From Aeromonas rivipollensis (GTDB lineage: Bacteria; Pseudomonadota; Gammaproteobacteria; Enterobacterales; Aeromonadaceae): a stretch of 64,000 nt of DNA. The first letter of the stretch is position 1, and the number at the start of each line of letters is the position of its first letter. Positions 48,250 to 57,909 of the stretch are shown in pieces. The notes beneath the pieces were generated by a model. The model was given only the letters and a program-made list of their open reading frames with translations. It was not told where the DNA came from and ran no database searches. The position numbers and the translations under genes were made by a program. The stretch covers positions 62,001 to 126,000 of the forward strand of contig NZ_JAAILA010000013.1 of the NCBI RefSeq assembly GCF_010974825.1. The letters are read 5' to 3'.

Positions 48250-49491
48250 ATGAAACGGAAAATAATGATTGTGGAAGACAGCCTGACGGTGCGCCGCATG
48301 TTGACCCAGGCCATTGCGCAGCAAACCGGGCTGGAGATAGATGCGTTCGATACCCTGGAGGGCGCCCGCGACTGCCAGGGAGAAGAGTACGTGGTCGCCC
48401 TAGTGGATCTCACCCTGCCGGATGCCCCGAGCGGAGAAGCCGTCAACGTGTTGCTGGCGCGAGGGTTGCCCGTGGTGATCCTCACCGCCGACATCAGCGA
48501 GGAGAAACGGGAAGCCTGGCTGGAGGCCGGGGTGCTGGATTACGTGATGAAGGATTCACGGCACTCCCTGCAATACGCCGTCAGCCTGGTGCACCGCCTC
48601 TACCTCAACCAGGCCATAGAAGTGCTGGTGGTCGATGATTCGCTCACATCCCGTCATCGCACCGCCGCCCAATTGCGCAAGCAACTGCTGCTGGTGCACG
48701 AGGCAACCTGCGCCCGGGATGCCCTGGCCCTGCTCGAGCAGCACCCTGCCATTCGCCTGATGCTGGTGGATTACTACATGCCGGAAATCGACGGCATCAG
48801 CCTTGTGCGGGTGCTGCGGGAGCGCTACAGCAAGCAGCAGCTCGCCATCATCGGCATCTCGGTGTCGGACAAGCACGGCCTCTCTGCCCGCTACCTCAAG
48901 CAGGGGGCGAACGATTTTCTCAACCAGCCGTTCGAGCCCGAGGAGCTGCAGTGCCGGGTCAGCCACAATCTGGAGGCCCTTGAGCAGTTCAACAGCATCC
49001 AGGAATCCGCCAATCGCGACTACCTGACCGGGCTCTACAACCGGCGTTACTGGTTCAACGAGGGGCAGAAGTGGTTCGAGGAGCATCAGCGTCAGCAGGC
49101 GCAGCTCGCCCTGTGCGTGCTCGATGTGGATCATTTCAAGCAGGTCAACGATCACTGGGGCCATGCCATCGGCGATGAGCTGCTCTGCCACCTGACCCGG
49201 TTGCTCTCCCAGTTCTTCCCGGATGCCATGATAGCCCGCTTCGGTGGGGAGGAGTTTGCCCTGATGGTGCCCCATTGCCCGGTTCCCGTGCTGCTCAAGC
49301 GGCTGGAAGGGCTGCGCCAACAGCTGCGTCAGCAGCCGCTGTCACGGGAAGTGCCGCTGTTCGTGCGCGCCAGTTTTGGCGTCATCAACGTCGGGCGGCT
49401 CTCCATGGACGAGGCACTCTGCGAGGCAGATCGCCAGCTGTATCAGGCAAAGAACACGGGTCGTGACAAGATAGTCTCCCAGGACGCCTGA
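48250..49491 (+). CDS. Two-receiver response-regulator diguanylate cyclase
   Basis: A 413-residue protein starting MKRKIMIVEDS (AAGGAG upstream). Two CheY-like receivers: REC1 (about 4-115) with acidic pair ED and phospho-Asp in LVDLTLPD; REC2 (about 124-240) with VVDDS and LVDYYMPE. A GGDEF domain (about 255-405) follows, with an intact GGEEF at about 332-336. The position of the RxxD inhibitory site holds FPDA, so product inhibition by that site is unlikely. It resembles PleD-like cyclases. The cognate kinase is not in the window. The trxB terminator directly precedes it. Confidence 0.92.
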   Translation: MKRKIMIVEDSLTVRRMLTQAIAQQTGLEIDAFDTLEGARDCQGEEYVVALVDLTLPDAPSGEAVNVLLARGLPVVILTADISEEKREAWLEAGVLDYVMKDSRHSLQYAVSLVHRLYLNQAIEVLVVDDSLTSRHRTAAQLRKQLLLVHEATCARDALALLEQHPAIRLMLVDYYMPEIDGISLVRVLRERYSKQQLAIIGISVSDKHGLSARYLKQGANDFLNQPFEPEELQCRVSHNLEALEQFNSIQESANRDYLTGLYNRRYWFNEGQKWFEEHQRQQAQLALCVLDVDHFKQVNDHWGHAIGDELLCHLTRLLSQFFPDAMIARFGGEEFALMVPHCPVPVLLKRLEGLRQQLRQQPLSREVPLFVRASFGVINVGRLSMDEALCEADRQLYQAKNTGRDKIVSQDA

Positions 49492-49525
49492 GCACGTCTC
49501 GAGTGAGACGCTCCGTGTAGTACCG

Positions 49526-49555
49526 CCCGGCGCCCTTTGCGGCCGCCGGGTTATT
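49526..49555 (+). terminator. Weak terminator after the diguanylate cyclase
   Basis: Stem CCCGGCG/CGCCGGG with an 11-base loop, then TTATT. Confidence 0.45.
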
Positions 49556-49593
49556 CCCCCCTCCTCACGCCCCCTGCCCGCCCACGGGTTTCC

Positions 49594-50064
49594 TCAATAG
49601 GTCTTGTCGACCCGCACCCCATCGCTGAAATAGAGGATGCGCACCTTGTCCCCGCTAGCAAACACCATGGCCGGATCGTAATCCTGGATCACGTTGATAA
49701 GCCCGTCTTGCTCGTTGCGGATTAGCAGCTCCACCAGCTTGTTCTCCACCACGCTGCCACCTGACTGGTAGTGCTGCACCGCGGCCGCCCCCGCCAATGC
49801 CCCCACGGCGGTGGCTATCTCCCGCCCATGACCGCCGCCAAACTGGTTGCCGAGCAGCCCCCCCAGCACAGCGCCACCCAGGGTTTTCCAGCCGGTATGC
49901 TCGGACTCCAGCACCTGGCGCTGGGTGATATTGCGCACCGTATCCACCTGGCCAAACACCACCTGATCGACGGGGCGCGCCGTATTGCGCTCATAGGGTG
50001 CGGCCCAGGCGGGCGCCGTGACAAAGCCCAGCAAGCTGGATACTATCAGGATAACGGCCTTCAT
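49594..50064 (-). CDS. Exported glycine-zipper protein
   Basis: A 156-residue protein with a Sec signal peptide (MKAVILIVSSLLGFVTAPAWA) and no lipobox Cys. A glycine-zipper segment (GGAVLGGLLGNQFGGGHGREIATAVGALAGAAA, about 63-95 in two parts) is typical of the Rickettsia 17-kDa/SlyB superfamily. The C-terminal small beta domain (VENKLVELLIRNEQDGLINVIQDYDPAMVF) also fits this group. Such proteins sit at the outer membrane and often respond to envelope stress. It is transcribed divergently from aat across a very short gap. Confidence 0.8.
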   Translation of the reverse strand: MKAVILIVSSLLGFVTAPAWAAPYERNTARPVDQVVFGQVDTVRNITQRQVLESEHTGWKTLGGAVLGGLLGNQFGGGHGREIATAVGALAGAAAVQHYQSGGSVVENKLVELLIRNEQDGLINVIQDYDPAMVFASGDKVRILYFSDGVRVDKTY

Positions 50065-50081
50065 CTGTGAACCTCTGTCTT

Positions 50082-50785
50082 ATGTCTCGCTATCTCACCG
50101 AACTGGATGATGAGCTGTGCTGGTTTCCCTCCCCCAGCCATGCGCTGGAAGAGCCCAACGGCCTGCTGGCGATTGGGGGAGATCTCTCTCCTGCTCGATT
50201 GCTGGCAGCTTATCACAGCGGGATCTTTCCGTGGAATGAGCCACACCAGCCACTGCTCTGGTGGTCGCCGGATCCCAGGGGGGTGATAGTGCCCGATGAG
50301 CTGCACATAGGGCGCAGCCTGCAGAAGTATCTGCGCCGCACCAGCTTCGACATTACCGTCGACAGTGCCTTCGATGAGGTGATAGCGGCCTGCGCCGCCC
50401 CCCGTCGCAGCGCCAGCGGCACCTGGATTAGCGCCCCCATGATCGACGCCTATCGGCAGTTGCACCGCCTGGGCCATGCCCACTCCATCGAGATCTGGCA
50501 GGATGGTCAGTTGCAGGCAGGGCTCTACGGCCTCTCCCTTGGCCGCCTCTTCTGCGGCGAATCCATGTTCAGCCGCATCGATAACGGCGCCAAACTGGCC
50601 ATGGTGGCGCTCTGTCGTCATTTTTCACGCCATGGGGGTGCCCTCATCGATTGCCAGATGCAGAACGACTTCCTGGCCACCCTGGGGGTCCAGGAGTGGC
50701 CAAGAAGCCGGTTTCTGACCACATTGGCGAGCCTGACCAGGCAACCACTGCAGGACGGTTGCTGGCAGCAGAGGAGAATCAGCCT

Positions 50786-50789
<4 letters not shown>
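50082..50789 (+). CDS. aat: Leucyl/phenylalanyl-tRNA-protein transferase
   Basis: A 235-residue GNAT-fold enzyme that adds Leu or Phe to N-terminal Arg/Lys and makes N-degrons for ClpS-ClpAP. Family motifs: WFPSPSHAL, PNGLLAIGGDLSP, WWSPDPRGV and FCGESMFSRIDNGAK. ATG 50082 (MSRYLTELDD) is preferred over a GTG five codons earlier. Its stop overlaps the bpt start (ATGA). Confidence 0.95.
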
Positions 50790-51789
<1,000 letters not shown>

Positions 51790-51803
51790 GCCAGGAATTC
51801 AGC

Positions 51804-51835
51804 AAAAAACCCCAGCCTCTCGGCTGGGGTTTTTT
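51804..51835. terminator. Bidirectional terminator of infA and clpA
   Basis: A 14-bp stem (AAAAAACCCCAGCC / GGCTGGGGTTTTTT) with a 4-base loop between the convergent genes. Confidence 0.95.
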
Positions 51836-51858
51836 GTCGTTTCTGGCCTCAATCACAT

Positions 51859-54111
51859 TTAGTGAGAGACAGCTTCAACATTGACCTGGAAGTCAAAGCT
51901 GAGGCTGTTATTCACCAGCTCCACTCTCACCACTCCGCCATCGACCAGTGAGCCGAACAGGATCTCATTGGCCAACGGCTTCTTGAGGTGCTCCTGAATG
52001 ACCCGTCCCATGGGTCTTGCACCCATTGCCCGATCATACCCCTTCTCGGCCAACCAGTGGCGCGCCTCTTCAGATACCTCCAGTGACACCCCTTTGGCAT
52101 CCAGCTGTACCTGCAGTTCGACGATGAACTTGTCGACGACCTGATGGATCACCGTCATGTCCAGATGGTTGAACCAGATGGTGTGATCGAGCCGGTTGCG
52201 GAACTCCGGACTGAACGTCTTGTTGATCACCGCCATGGCATCGTGGCTCATGTCCTGCTGCTGGAAGCCAATGGACTTGCGCTGGGTCTCCTGCACGCCC
52301 GCGTTGGTGGTCATCACCAAGATCACGTTGCGAAAATCTGCCTTGCGCCCGTTGTTGTCCGTCAGGGTGCCGTTGTCCATCACTTGCAGCAGCAAGTTGA
52401 AGACATCCGGGTGCGCCTTCTCGATCTCGTCCAGCAGCACCACCGAATGGGGATGCTTGAGCACAGAATCGGTCAGCAAGCCGCCCTGCTCAAAGCCCAC
52501 ATAGCCGGGAGGTGCCCCAATCAACCGGGAGACGGTATGGCGCTCCATGTATTCGGACATATCAAAACGCAGCACCTCGACCCCGAGCGCCTTGCCGAGC
52601 TGCTGGGTGACTTCTGTCTTACCCACCCCGGTCGGGCCGGCAAACAGGAAGCAGCCCACAGGGCGACGCTCGTTGCCAAGGCCGGAGCGTGACAGCCGGA
52701 TGGCATCGGTCAATACGGTGATGGCCTTGTCCTGGCCGAACACCACCATCTTGAGGTTACGCTCCAGGTTCTTCAGCACCTCCTTGTCGGAAGAGGAGAC
52801 CGATTTCTCCGGGATGCGGGCAATCTTCGCGACTATGGCCTCGATCTCCGGCACATTGATCACTTTTTTACGCTTGCTGACCGGCAACAGACGTTGTCCC
52901 GCCCCTGCCTCGTCGATCACGTCGATGGCCTTGTCCGGCAGGTGACGGTCATTGATATATTTGGCGGAGAGCTCGACCGCGGCACGGATGGCCTTGACGG
53001 TGTAACGCACGCCATGGTGCGCCTCATAGCGGCTCTTGAGCCCCATCAGGATACGGGTGGTGTCATCTATGCTCGGCTCGACGATGTCGATCTTCTGGAA
53101 ACGGCGCGCCAGAGCCCGATCTTTTTCGAAGATCTGGGAATATTCCTGATAAGTGGTTGATCCCACACAGCGCAGCAGGCCATTGGAGAGCAGTGGTTTG
53201 ATGAGGTTGGCCGCATCCAGCTGACCGCCGGAGGCTGCACCCGCCCCGATGATGGTGTGGATCTCGTCGATGAAGAGGATGGCACCTTCCTGGCGTTCGA
53301 TCTGCTTGAGCAGCACCTTGAGACGCTTCTCGAAGTCGCCGCGGTACTTGGTGCCTGCCAGCAGGGAGCCCATGTCCAGAGAATATATAGTGCTGTTTGC
53401 GATAACTTCGGGTACATCACCCTTGACGATGCGATAGGCGAGCCCCTCGGCGATGGCGGTCTTGCCCACGCCAGCCTCCCCCACCAGCAAGGGATTGTTC
53501 TTGCGCCGACGGCACAGCACCTGGATGGTGCGACTCAGCTCCTGATCGCGACCGATCAGCGGGTCGATGCGCCCCTCCAGCACCAGCTGGTTGAGGTTAG
53601 TGGCAAAACTCTCGATCTGGGCGGACGAGACCTCATCATCGGACTCGGCATTGTTGCCGCCACTCTCGGGCTTGCTGTCTTTGCGCACCCCGTGGGAGAG
53701 GAAGTTCACCACATCCAGGCGGCTTATTTCGGCTTTTTTCAGGAAGTAGGCGGCCTGGGACTCTTGCTCGCTGAAGATGGCGACCAGTACATTGGCGCCG
53801 CTCACCTCGGTATTGCCCGACGACTGGACATGGAACACGGCACGTTGCAACACGCGCTGGAAACCAAGGGTCGGTTGGGTTTCTCTGTCTTCGTCATCGC
53901 GGGGGATGAGCGGGGTCGTTTGATTGATGAATGCGCGAATTTCCTTGCGCATCTGCTCCACATCCGCACCACACGAACTCAGCGCCTCATGGGCTGAGCT
54001 GTTATCCAGCAGGGCTAACAACAGGTGCTCGACGGTCATGAATTCGTGGCGCTCATCACGGGCCAGTTTGAAAGCCTCGTTCAGCGTCTTTTCTAGATCT
54101 TTGTTCAACAT
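51859..54111 (-). CDS. clpA: ATP-dependent Clp unfoldase ClpA
   Basis: A 750-residue Hsp100 that feeds substrates to ClpP. It has a double Clp-N domain (1-140, binds ClpS), AAA-1 with Walker [16 protein letters not shown], and AAA-2 with Walker [15 protein letters not shown]. The ClpP-docking loop is [10 protein letters not shown] (IGF). The C-terminus [10 protein letters not shown] is slightly shorter than in E. coli. Start MLNKDLEK (54111) has GGGGAGG upstream. It lies downstream of clpS. Confidence 0.97.
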   Translation of the reverse strand: MLNKDLEKTLNEAFKLARDERHEFMTVEHLLLALLDNSSAHEALSSCGADVEQMRKEIRAFINQTTPLIPRDDEDRETQPTLGFQRVLQRAVFHVQSSGNTEVSGANVLVAIFSEQESQAAYFLKKAEISRLDVVNFLSHGVRKDSKPESGGNNAESDDEVSSAQIESFATNLNQLVLEGRIDPLIGRDQELSRTIQVLCRRRKNNPLLVGEAGVGKTAIAEGLAYRIVKGDVPEVIANSTIYSLDMGSLLAGTKYRGDFEKRLKVLLKQIERQEGAILFIDEIHTIIGAGAASGGQLDAANLIKPLLSNGLLRCVGSTTYQEYSQIFEKDRALARRFQKIDIVEPSIDDTTRILMGLKSRYEAHHGVRYTVKAIRAAVELSAKYINDRHLPDKAIDVIDEAGAGQRLLPVSKRKKVINVPEIEAIVAKIARIPEKSVSSSDKEVLKNLERNLKMVVFGQDKAITVLTDAIRLSRSGLGNERRPVGCFLFAGPTGVGKTEVTQQLGKALGVEVLRFDMSEYMERHTVSRLIGAPPGYVGFEQGGLLTDSVLKHPHSVVLLDEIEKAHPDVFNLLLQVMDNGTLTDNNGRKADFRNVILVMTTNAGVQETQRKSIGFQQQDMSHDAMAVINKTFSPEFRNRLDHTIWFNHLDMTVIHQVVDKFIVELQVQLDAKGVSLEVSEEARHWLAEKGYDRAMGARPMGRVIQEHLKKPLANEILFGSLVDGGVVRVELVNNSLSFDFQVNVEAVSH

Positions 54112-54171
54112 AGGCACCTCCCCTCAGTACAGCAACAATGCGGTGTCGTTATCGCCATCAAGTCATCAGAT

Positions 54172-54489
54172 TCAAGCCTTTTCCATGGTACATAGCAGTG
54201 GATGTTCGTTGTTACGTGAATAGGTGTTGACCTGGACCACTTTGGTCTCGGCAATCTCGGCGGTAAATGTGCCGCAGACTCCCTTACCACTATAATGCAC
54301 GCTCAGCATGACCTGAGTCGCCTTCTCCAGATCCATACCAAAGAACCTTTGCAGCACCTCCACCACGAATTCCATCGGCGTGTAGTCATCGTTGTTCAAG
54401 ACGACCTTGTACATGGGTGGCGGTTGCAGCTTCGTTTTCTCTGCTTCTGCAATCTCTTCATTAGCAAAGAGTTCTTTCTGCTTGCTCAT
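54172..54489 (-). CDS. clpS: N-degron adaptor ClpS
   Basis: A 105-residue adaptor. The binding-pocket residues lie in [14 protein letters not shown] (about 32-45) and [10 protein letters not shown] (64-73). It delivers proteins with N-terminal Leu, Phe, Tyr or Trp to ClpAP. The N-terminal extension (1-25) is the flexible arm that engages ClpA. Operon with clpA; divergent from cspD. Confidence 0.97.
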   Translation of the reverse strand: MSKQKELFANEEIAEAEKTKLQPPPMYKVVLNNDDYTPMEFVVEVLQRFFGMDLEKATQVMLSVHYSGKGVCGTFTAEIAETKVVQVNTYSRNNEHPLLCTMEKA

Positions 54490-54580
54490 AGTTGCGCTTT
54501 GGTACCTCTAGATTACTACCGTCTCGCTCAAGATTGTCAATAGACTTGTTAACCAGATCACATCGGTTGTTAACAACTTC

Positions 54581-54608
54581 TTGACTCGCTTAAAAGTTGG
54601 ACTAGATT
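54581..54608 (+). promoter_or_regulatory. Candidate cspD promoter
   Basis: TTGACT, a 16-base spacer and TAGATT, giving a leader of about 100 bases, as is common for csp genes. Confidence 0.45.
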
Positions 54609-54717
54609 GGTTACTTGCTAATCGGCGCCCGTCTGCTACGGGGTGATGCTCTAGTTATATAAGGCTGGCGCAGGTTACTCAACGACTTCAGGGTAATCAA
54701 TAAAAGGATGTAGATGT

Positions 54718-54936
54718 ATGGCAACCGGAACAGTCAAGTGGTTCAACAACGCAAAAGGATTTGGGTTTATCTGTCCGGAAGGCGGTGGTGAAGACATCTT
54801 CGCTCACTACTCCACGATTCAAATGGAAGGTTACAAGACCTTGAAAGCGGGTCAGGCAGTCAACTTTGAACTGCAGCAGGGGCCGAAAGGAAATCACGCC
54901 TCTGTCATCGTGCCAAACGAAGCACAGAACATGTAA
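54718..54936 (+). CDS. cspD: Cold-shock-like protein CspD
   Basis: A 72-residue cold-shock domain with RNP1 (KGFGFI) and RNP2 (DIFAHY). The clpS-divergent position and the C-terminal [15 protein letters not shown] fit CspD, a stationary-phase inhibitor of replication in E. coli, rather than CspA. Confidence 0.93.
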   Translation: MATGTVKWFNNAKGFGFICPEGGGEDIFAHYSTIQMEGYKTLKAGQAVNFELQQGPKGNHASVIVPNEAQNM

Positions 54937-54955
54937 GAGTCAAACTGGATCAATT

Positions 54956-54989
54956 AAAAAACGGCATCCCGCAAGGATGCCGTTTTTTT
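54956..54989 (+). terminator. cspD terminator
   Basis: Stem ACGGCATCC/GGATGCCGT, with an A-run before it and seven Ts after it, so it may act on both strands. A second long hairpin (55008-55042, 17-bp stem with one mismatch) precedes the end of asd. Confidence 0.9.
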
Positions 54990-55007
54990 ATGTCGCTCGT
55001 TGTACCG

Positions 55008-55042
55008 ACACAATAAGAAAGGCCAGGCCTTCCTTATTGTGT
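55008..55042 (-). terminator. Long hairpin at the asd 3' end
   Basis: Stem ACACAATAAGAAAGGCC pairs with GGCCTTCCTTATTGTGT (one mismatch, 2-base loop), 20 bases after the asd stop. The tail is not strongly T-rich. Confidence 0.6.
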
Positions 55043-55062
55043 GCTCTTGCGAGCTATCCCTG

Positions 55063-56175
55063 TCAGCGTGCCAGCAGGATATTGAGCATGCGGCGCAGCG
55101 GCTCGGCGGCGCCCCACAGCAGTTGGTCACCCACGGTGAAGGCAGCCAGGTATTCCGGGCCCATGTTGAGCTTGCGCAGACGGCCTACCGGGATGCTGAG
55201 GGTACCGGTGACGGCGGCTGGGGTCAGCTCGCGGGCCGTAACGTCGCGATCGTTCGGGATCACCTTGACCCAGTCGTTGTGGGCAGCCAGCAGGGCCTCG
55301 ATCTCGGGGAGCGGCACGTCTTTCTTCAGCTTGATGGTGAAGGCCTGGCTGTGGCAGCGCAGGGCACCGATCCGCACGCAGAGGCCATCCACCGGAATGG
55401 CAGTGTTCTCGATACCCAGGATCTTGTTGGTTTCGGCCTGGCCCTTCCACTCTTCGCGGCTCTGGCCGTTGTCGAGCTTGGTGTCGATCCAGGGGATGAG
55501 GCCACCGGCCAGCGGCACGCCGAAGTTGTCCACCGGCAGGGTGCCGGAGCGGGTCTTCTCGGTGATCTTGCGCTCGATGTCCAGGATGGCGGAGGCGGGA
55601 TCCGCCAGCTCTACCGCCACTTCGTCACGCAGCAGCCCCATCTGGGTGACCAGCTCGCGCATGTGGCGCGCGCCACCGCCCGATGCGGCCTGATAGGTAG
55701 CCACACTCACCCACTCCACCAGATCGGCCTTGAACAGGCCACCCAGGGCCAGCAGCATCAGGCTGACGGTGCAGTTGCCGCCGACGAAGGTCTTGATCCC
55801 CTTGTCCAGCGCCTCGTCGATCACGTCGCCGTTGACCGGATCCAGGATGATGACGGCGTCCTTCTCCATGCGCAGGGAGGAGGCGGCATCAATCCAGTAA
55901 CCCTGCCAGCCGGAGGCCAGCAGACGGGGATAGACATCCTTGGTGTAGTCGCCGCCCTGAGCCGTGATGATGATCTCCTGGGCGGCCAGCGCCTCGATAT
56001 CGAAGGCGTCCTGCAAGGTACCGGCATCGACGCCGAAATTGGGGGCGGCCTCACCGGCCTGGGAGGTGGTGAAGAAGGTGGGTTGAATGCGGGCAAAATC
56101 CTTCTCTTCCTGCATCCGGCTCATCAGTACCGAACCCACCATGCCACGCCAACCGACCAAACCAACTTTTTTCAT
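55063..56175 (-). CDS. asd: Aspartate-semialdehyde dehydrogenase
   Basis: A 370-residue NADPH enzyme making aspartate semialdehyde for lysine, diaminopimelate, threonine and methionine. [10 protein letters not shown] is the nucleotide-binding loop, Cys in [10 protein letters not shown] (about 135) the nucleophile, and His in [11 protein letters not shown] (about 275) the base. No lysine-riboswitch-like structure is recognised in the 5' region (56176-56400). Confidence 0.97.
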   Translation of the reverse strand: MKKVGLVGWRGMVGSVLMSRMQEEKDFARIQPTFFTTSQAGEAAPNFGVDAGTLQDAFDIEALAAQEIIITAQGGDYTKDVYPRLLASGWQGYWIDAASSLRMEKDAVIILDPVNGDVIDEALDKGIKTFVGGNCTVSLMLLALGGLFKADLVEWVSVATYQAASGGGARHMRELVTQMGLLRDEVAVELADPASAILDIERKITEKTRSGTLPVDNFGVPLAGGLIPWIDTKLDNGQSREEWKGQAETNKILGIENTAIPVDGLCVRIGALRCHSQAFTIKLKKDVPLPEIEALLAAHNDWVKVIPNDRDVTARELTPAAVTGTLSIPVGRLRKLNMGPEYLAAFTVGDQLLWGAAEPLRRMLNILLAR

Positions 56176-56440
56176 AATGTCCTACCCTGGATAGCTGCTG
56201 TAAAAATGAAGTCTCATACGCCGTGATCCCTTGCCGGACAAGGGTCCGTTCACAAATTGGCCACAAGCATGATGTGTAATTAATGCGTCTGTCCACATTA
56301 CGGATTGTGGCGACGGGCGCAAGTCGAATTGCGCAATAATCTGTGTCATTTGCCGCAATAACCATGGGTTCCGGGCTACCGCGCTTGGCGGACTCCCCAT
56401 CGCTCAGGCATCATGATGTCCGACTGGCAACCACTGCCCC

Positions 56441-56486
56441 CTGGGGACGACCCCAAGGCCTTCTTGACTCGCAGGGACGACCCTGC
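56441..56486 (+). promoter_or_regulatory. Guanidine-II (mini-ykkC) riboswitch upstream of sugE
   Basis: Two hairpins, each with the diagnostic loop ACGA: TGGGG-ACGA-CCCCA (56442-56455) and GCAGGG-ACGA-CCCTGC (56471-56486), with a 15-base linker. This is the guanidine-II class layout, 18 bases before the sugE start. In this class guanidinium binding pairs the loops and frees the ribosome-binding site. Confidence 0.93.
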
Positions 56487-56504
56487 CCCGCGTGGAATAC
56501 TCAT

Positions 56505-56819
56505 ATGCCCTGGTTACTCCTGCTACTGGCCGGCCTGTTCGAGGTCGCCTGGGCCATCGGCCTCAAGTACACCGACGGTTTCAGCCGTCCCCTCCCCACC
56601 CTGCTGACCCTAGCTGCCATGGGGGTGAGCGTGCTGTTGCTCGCCATGGCGGTCAAGCAACTGCCCCTTGGCACCGCCTACGCGGTCTGGACCGGCATAG
56701 GCGCGGTCGGCACGGTGTTGATGGGGATCTGGTTGTTCAACGAGCCGGCCACCCTGGCCCGGGTGCTTTGCCTGCTGCTGATCATCGGCGGTATCCTGGG
56801 GCTCAAGTTTATCGGCTGA
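56505..56819 (+). CDS. sugE: SMR transporter SugE/Gdx (guanidinium exporter)
   Basis: A 104-residue four-helix small multidrug resistance protein with the essential Glu in [16 protein letters not shown] (Glu13). The sequence follows the SugE branch, whose members export guanidinium in exchange for protons. The guanidine-II riboswitch directly upstream supports this substrate over general quaternary ammonium compounds. ATG 56505; longer frames upstream cover the riboswitch and are not coding. Confidence 0.95.
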   Translation: MPWLLLLLAGLFEVAWAIGLKYTDGFSRPLPTLLTLAAMGVSVLLLAMAVKQLPLGTAYAVWTGIGAVGTVLMGIWLFNEPATLARVLCLLLIIGGILGLKFIG

Positions 56820-56864
56820 TAACGAGATGGAAGCGTAGTCCCGCGGCGCCCCACCAGCGCGTAT

Positions 56865-56891
56865 AAAAAATGGCCACCCAGGGTGGCCATT
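56865..56891 (-). terminator. Terminator of the B3/B4-domain gene (also after sugE)
   Basis: On the minus strand, stem AATGGCCACC/GGTGGCCATT is followed by TTTTTAT, just after the stop at 56901. Confidence 0.85.
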
Positions 56892-56900
56892 ATGTTTTCC

Positions 56901-57599
56901 TCATACCCAGTCTGGGCTTCCTATCAGCACACTCTCAATCCGGGCGCCCGGCATCATCTGCCTTAACCCCTCGATCAGCCGATCACCGGCCTCCTGCAGC
57001 GCCGCCAGCGGCATTTCAGGCAAGCTTTCCAGGATGAACCACATCTGCCCGGACTCGGCGCTGAGCCGGGTTCTGGTCCCCTGACGCCAATTCCAGCGGC
57101 GACAGGTCACGCCTCTGTCATCACACCACACCACCTCGCCAGGTTCGGGGGTCTCGTGGGCAGGGGCCCCCTCCTTCATGGTGTCAAACAGTTCGGTGCC
57201 ATCGGCAATGATCAACCGGGGCGACCCCTCATACGCAGTGAGATCCTCTCCACCGACGGGGATGGCGTATTCGATGCTGATGGCGTTGTAGAGATCGACG
57301 ACGGGATCGATGCAGGGCAGGCAGCCCTCCCGTTGCACCCGCTTGAGCAGCGCCTGGGCCGAGCAGGGGGTCCGCTGGGGCTTGGCACCGAAGCGTTTGA
57401 ACACCTCACCCCAGGCGGACAGATGATCCTGTGCCCAGGGAGCACCGCCCGCCGCAACGGATTGGCAGGCCCGCGCCAGCGCCTGTGCGCCGACGTTGCG
57501 ATCGACCATGGTGGCCCCCTCGACCTGGATGCTCAGGGCCCGGAATCCCGGGGCCAGGCTGGTCACCCTGGCATCAATCTGTGGTGTCATGAATGGCAT
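56901..57599 (-). CDS. Stand-alone B3/B4 (PheT-like) domain protein
   Basis: A 232-residue cytoplasmic protein from ATG 57599 (GGAGT upstream). The core segment with PCIDPVVDLYNAISIEYAIPVGGEDLTAYEG is the B3/4 domain found in phenylalanyl-tRNA synthetase beta and in stand-alone proteins, where it may bind or edit tRNA or amino-acid adducts. Biological role is not known. Monocistronic, divergent from ycaO. Confidence 0.8.
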   Translation of the reverse strand: MPFMTPQIDARVTSLAPGFRALSIQVEGATMVDRNVGAQALARACQSVAAGGAPWAQDHLSAWGEVFKRFGAKPQRTPCSAQALLKRVQREGCLPCIDPVVDLYNAISIEYAIPVGGEDLTAYEGSPRLIIADGTELFDTMKEGAPAHETPEPGEVVWCDDRGVTCRRWNWRQGTRTRLSAESGQMWFILESLPEMPLAALQEAGDRLIEGLRQMMPGARIESVLIGSPDWV

Positions 57600-57909
57600 A
57601 GCAACTCCCAATGGGTGAATCGTGGCGAAGGCGATAACGGCAGACGAGGCCAAGTGACCCGTGCCCAGAGGGCTAGCGCGCGATGCTTGTCACCACGAAG
57701 AAACAAGTCGGCCCCATGATGGACGGCGGCATGGCATAAAAAAATCTACTTTTTCTTAATGTTGTTCAGGAGAGCTAATAACCCAGACTATGCCGGCCAC
57801 CGACGGCAACCTGACCCGCACCTGGCAGGGGATTGTCCTGGCCGCTTTTCCCGCCACTCATGCTATTATCTGCGACCGAACATGAGCCATTAAAAATCAG
57901 GATATTGTG
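57600..57909. other. Intergenic region before ycaO, with candidate promoter
   Basis: About 310 bases without a gene. TGCTATTAT at 57861-57869 is an extended -10 element about 41 bases before ycaO; no matching -35 is obvious. An AT-rich patch (57735-57760) may hold the opposite-strand promoter. Confidence 0.4.

Noticed and set aside
54490-54717. tRNA gene between clpS and cspD (serW lies near infA in E. coli)
   Set aside because: No cloverleaf, T-loop or anticodon stem could be assembled from this stretch.
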